Shown: one piece after another, positions 58,289 through 61,040 of the stretch
How the letters are laid out: every line of letters begins with the position of its first letter
Numbering within the stretch: the stretch's first letter is position 1
DNA from: Clostridiales bacterium
Lineage (GTDB): Bacteria; Bacillota; Clostridia; Oscillospirales; Oscillospiraceae
Length of the DNA: 61,040 bases
Assembly (NCBI GenBank): GCA_019420945.1
Contig: JAHZGF010000024.1
Span: 1 to 61,040, forward strand
Reading direction: 5' to 3'
Translations under genes and position numbers: made by a program
The notes under the pieces: model-generated
Databases searched by the model: none
Told to the model about the DNA's origin: nothing
The model's input: the letters and a program-made list of their open reading frames with translations, nothing else

Positions 58289-59467
58289 TCACACCCCTAC
58301 CCTCCCCTGCATCTGGGCACTGACCTCCCGCTTCTTCTCATCGAAGGCGTGGGTGTAGATGTCCAGCGTGGTGGAGACCTGCGCATGGCCTAAAATCCCG
58401 GAAACTGTAGCCACATCCGCCCCGCCGGAGATCATCAAACTGGCTGCTGTGTGTCGAAGGCTGTGGACGTTCAAGTCCAAGGGCAGGCCGTGTTTCTTGA
58501 GAATCAACTTGAATCGCCAGGTGAAGGTGCTGGGAGTCATGGGCAGGTCAGCCCCGTGGCGGCGGAAGATGTAGTCCTCCGGGGTGAGGGAGCGTCCCTC
58601 ATGCAATTCCAGCTCCCCCTGGCAGAAAGAGCGGTATTCTTTCAGCAGACTGGCCATCTCCAGGGAGAAGTACACATACCGGTCCCCGGCGGCTGTCTTG
58701 GGTTCTTTCACAATGATGTCCTCCCCGGTGACCTTCACCACGTTGCGGCAGATGTGGATGGACTTCTCGAAAAAGTCCACGTCCTTCCATTTGAGACCGC
58801 AGCACTCCCCACGGCGCATTCCCGTGGCGATGATGAGTTTGAAATACGTCTCATATTTGATGCTCTCCTCCTCCAAGGCGGCAATCAATTTCCGCGTTGT
58901 CCCCTCATCGGCAATATTGCGCTTTCTCTTCTTTTTGCCGGTGTATTTGTAGGTGCGCCAGGCCGGGTTCTGCGCCAAAAAACCGCCCTCCATGGCATCG
59001 GAGAGAATCCCGCACAGGCAGGCGTGGACTCCCTCAACGGTGCTCTCGGAGAGCGGTTTTCCCGTCACAGAGTTCTTTTGTTTTCTAAGCTGGGCATACA
59101 GATTGCGGAAGTGCTCAGGCTTTAGGTCGGTGAGCTTGCAGCTGCCCAGGACAGGCAGGAACCGGTCGATGTCCTGCTTGTCCCTGGCCAGGGTGGATTT
59201 CGCCAGCTTCCCAGGGGCGATGTGGGCCAGCCAGTAGGCGGTATATTCCGCCAAAGTGATGGACTTGTCCACGGTTATGGGCTGGTTTTTGCACTGCCGC
59301 TCGAAGAGGGCGGCTTCTTCCTCCAGCCACTTTTCCTTGGCCTTGGGAGTTAGATTCTCGGGTGGGTGGACGGTTTTTTGCTTGGGCTTGCGGCGGTGGC
59401 CCTCCGGGTCATAGCCCATGGACACCACCAGCAAGTAGCTGTTTCCTCGTTTGCGGATGCTTGCCAT
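58289..59467 (-). CDS. Tyrosine recombinase A of element 2
   Basis: 392 residues, nearly identical to the protein at 43729-44907 (differences such as KPKQ for KPQQ, CKNQPITVDK for CKNEPLPVDK, GILGHAQ for GLLGHSQ). Catalytic Arg GMRRGECCGLKW, HSLRHTAAS, and YTHAF tyrosine are all present. ATG 59467. Confidence 0.95.
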   Translation of the reverse strand: MASIRKRGNSYLLVVSMGYDPEGHRRKPKQKTVHPPENLTPKAKEKWLEEEAALFERQCKNQPITVDKSITLAEYTAYWLAHIAPGKLAKSTLARDKQDIDRFLPVLGSCKLTDLKPEHFRNLYAQLRKQKNSVTGKPLSESTVEGVHACLCGILSDAMEGGFLAQNPAWRTYKYTGKKKRKRNIADEGTTRKLIAALEEESIKYETYFKLIIATGMRRGECCGLKWKDVDFFEKSIHICRNVVKVTGEDIIVKEPKTAAGDRYVYFSLEMASLLKEYRSFCQGELELHEGRSLTPEDYIFRRHGADLPMTPSTFTWRFKLILKKHGLPLDLNVHSLRHTAASLMISGGADVATVSGILGHAQVSTTLDIYTHAFDEKKREVSAQMQGRVGV

Positions 59468-59622
59468 TTTTGTTGACCTCTTTCCTGTTGGGATTCCTCC
59501 TGTGGAGGCAACCACACATTACCCCACGTGTGGACAGAAGTCTAGCGGCTTTTTCACTTTCTACCCTTTGGACAAGAGGGGCGCCCTAGCCTGCCCGCAA
59601 TCCCTAGCGATGTACCTGGTTT

Positions 59623-60780
59623 TCAGAACCGGAACAGGGCTTCCTCCAGCTTTTCGGCGGCGTTTTGCTTCAACTTCATCTGGGGGTGGCAGTAGGTGCG
59701 CTCCAAGAAGGAGGTGTCCCCGTGGCCTGCCAGCTCCGCAACGGTCTGCTTATCTATCCCCTCGTGGAGCATGGTAGAGACGAAGTAGTGGCGTAACGTA
59801 TGCAGATGAAAAGAAGAGGGGAACCCCAATTCTTGGAAGAGTTTCCGCAGGTGCTTGGTGAAGGTGTCCGGGTGAACCGGCTCTCCCTGGGCGTTGGCGA
59901 ACAGGTAGGGGCTTACTTTTCGGCGGTTCTCCCTGGCAATGCGCTTCTGGAAGTCGTATAGATTCCACAGCGTGCTGACTACGTAGTAGGAGATAGTCAT
60001 GGATCGGCTGCGGCCATTCTTAGTAGGCCCCTCCACCACGCCTTTTCCGGGCACCACGCTGCGGGAGCGGGACACCACCAAATTCCAGGTGTAGTGATCC
60101 ACAAAGGAGAAGTCGCTCCACCGCAAAGCGCATAGCTCTCCCCGGCGACAGCCGGTGTAGATCGCCAGGACGTAGAAAGCGTGGTAGAGGATATGTTCCT
60201 CAGACAAAGCGTTGAGGAAGTACTGTGCCTGCTCGTCCGTGGGAATGAACTGCTGCCGCTGTTCCGTATCTGGCAGGTCAATCATCCGGGCAGGGTTCTT
60301 AGAAATAATCTCGTTGCGCTTGGCGTCGCTGAGGACGGCGGAGACCACGGTCAAGTACTTCTGCACCGTGGCCTCCTGGATGGGCTTGCCCTGGTGGGTG
60401 CGTTTCCTCAACTCGATCAGCATATTCTCCAGAGCCATGGGCCGCAGTTCTCCCAGCTTGATGGCACCGATGTAGGGGTAGACCCGCTCCAGCATCCGCC
60501 GGTAGCTGGCCAGGGTGCCGGGGGCGTACTTCACCTGCCGCTCCAACCACCGGGCGGCATAGGTTTCAAAGGTGGTGTCCCGGTCCTCGGCGAAACCGGA
60601 CTTCACCAGGCGCTCCAGCTCCTCCGCTTCGTGGGCAACGTACTGGGGGATGCCCCGTTTATGGACAGTATCCGGCACGGTGATGGTCTTGGCCTTGCAG
60701 ATTTTCTTGCCGTTTGGGCGGTAGCCGTTGCTGACGGTGATCTTGAATTTGCGGTCAGTAAGTTTCTTGATGCTTGCCAA
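59623..60780 (-). CDS. Tyrosine recombinase B of element 2
   Basis: 385 residues, nearly identical to 45062-46219. It starts at TTG 60780 with AAAGGAGAACC about 7 bases upstream. Catalytic TGCRRGELCALRW, HTLRHYFVS and HGDTSFLERTYCHPQ are intact. Confidence 0.94.
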   Translation of the reverse strand: MASIKKLTDRKFKITVSNGYRPNGKKICKAKTITVPDTVHKRGIPQYVAHEAEELERLVKSGFAEDRDTTFETYAARWLERQVKYAPGTLASYRRMLERVYPYIGAIKLGELRPMALENMLIELRKRTHQGKPIQEATVQKYLTVVSAVLSDAKRNEIISKNPARMIDLPDTEQRQQFIPTDEQAQYFLNALSEEHILYHAFYVLAIYTGCRRGELCALRWSDFSFVDHYTWNLVVSRSRSVVPGKGVVEGPTKNGRSRSMTISYYVVSTLWNLYDFQKRIARENRRKVSPYLFANAQGEPVHPDTFTKHLRKLFQELGFPSSFHLHTLRHYFVSTMLHEGIDKQTVAELAGHGDTSFLERTYCHPQMKLKQNAAEKLEEALFRF

Positions 60781-60816
60781 ATAGGTTCTCCTTTCTCCGA
60801 AATGGGTCGGGCTGTA

Positions 60817-61040
60817 TCAGCCATCTCTCTGCCATCTTAAGGCTTCCTCAAAGGAAATCATCCCGTTGGTCTTGCGGATTTCCTCGACGCACTGCCCTCG
60901 CAGGCGTGATAAATCCTGCTGGTCTACGTTGCAAACAGCGGCGAGGATGTTCTCCGTCACCGCCTGCTCTACCGCCATTTTGAAGAGCAGCCGTCCCATG
61001 CGGTTGGCGGTTTCATCCATGATGCCTTTCACCGTGGAGG
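60817..61040 (-). CDS. Ribbon-helix-helix protein of element 2 (5' end cut by the window)
   Basis: The last 74 codons are visible: GIMDETANRMGRLLFKMAVEQAVTENILAAVCNVDQQDLSRLRGQCVEEIRKTNGMISFEEALRWQRDG. This is the C-terminal part of the protein at 46322-46732; the DNA-binding N-terminus is beyond the window. Confidence 0.85.
   Translation of the reverse strand, partial: STVKGIMDETANRMGRLLFKMAVEQAVTENILAAVCNVDQQDLSRLRGQCVEEIRKTNGMISFEEALRWQRDG

Larger units (their letters stand above)
50097..61040. mobile_element. Integrative element 2 at tRNA-Arg (left part)
   Basis: Starts at the core ACTCCGAC (50097-50104) followed by GGTTCAGGTCGTTCCAG, matching the start of element 1. Contains a complete tRNA-Arg(CCG), defence cargo (AbiG, KAP NTPase, MmeI-like enzyme) and the start of a recombinase/recombinase/RHH module. 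The right end, expected to carry core plus the 3' half of the host tRNA, lies beyond the window. Confidence 0.7.
58289..61040 (-). repeat. Recombinase/recombinase/RHH module, copy 2 (partial)
   Basis: Direct repeat of 43729-46732. By eye most of the DNA agrees, with scattered silent differences. The copy is cut by the window edge within the RHH gene. See the entry for copy 1. Confidence 0.85.

Noticed and set aside
1..61040. CRISPR arrays, rRNA genes, T4SS or relaxase genes
   Set aside because: No regularly spaced repeats, no rRNA sequence and no conjugation ATPase, relaxase or VirB-type genes were found; transfer genes, if any, lie left of the window.

Overview
The window looks like an accessory region of a moderately GC-rich anaerobic Firmicute. 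I infer a member of the Clostridia, probably Oscillospiraceae such as Flavonifractor, Oscillibacter or relatives; the genus cannot be fixed from sequence alone. The grounds are strong AGGAGG-type ribosome binding sites, GTG/TTG starts, Tn916-type regulatory genes and YqaJ/DUF3854-type element genes. Almost all of it is mobile DNA stacked on two neighbouring tRNA genes. Only about 0.85 kb (34198-35043) looks like plain chromosome.

Region 1 (1 to about 34.1 kb) is the right part of a large integrative conjugative or plasmid-like element that ends beside tRNA-Gly(CCC). It carries a serine recombinase with a possible res site, a minimal nucleotidyltransferase, a six-gene operon of small element proteins (1793-4766) closed by an IS200-type insertion, and a lower-GC cargo block on the minus strand (5.7-13 kb: sugar-type ABC permeases, solute-binding lipoprotein, secreted C39-like protease, small lipoproteins, membrane-anchored XRE regulator). 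Next come an SSB/AAA+/VWA operon (15-21.5 kb) and a recombination-replication operon (22.2-28.9 kb: YqaJ nuclease, RecD-like helicase, CHC2/DUF3854 primase). ParM-like partition genes follow, then a Tn916-like regulatory end (XRE, sigma-like region 4, HTH_16, excisionase, tyrosine integrase). Four plus-strand sites in this element (about 1.4, 14.8, 22.0 and 31.7 kb) share one architecture: a sigma-A promoter with exact 17-bp spacing, a roughly 55-60 nt leader with a related linker, and an intrinsic terminator whose stem begins GYGTCA and ends TGGCRC. Two of them have a second terminator before the first gene. This looks like an element-wide antitermination or attenuation circuit.

Region 2 (about 35.07-50.10 kb) is a 15-kb integrative element inserted in the anticodon loop of a tRNA-Arg(CCG) gene. 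The 5' half of the host tRNA remains at 35043-35081, and the element carries a complete replacement tRNA (35235-35311). Its cargo is a two-component system plus lipoproteins and an ABC transporter. Its chassis is two tyrosine recombinases, an RHH protein, a RepA-like ATPase and a Phd/PIN toxin-antitoxin pair.

Region 3 (about 50.10 kb to the window end) is a second, related element in tandem. It has the same left end, another complete tRNA-Arg(CCG) and the same recombinase/recombinase/RHH module, but its cargo is phage defence: an AbiG pair with a frameshifted antitoxin gene, a KAP-type membrane NTPase and an MmeI-like restriction-modification enzyme. The two elements appear to share a chassis and exchange cargo.
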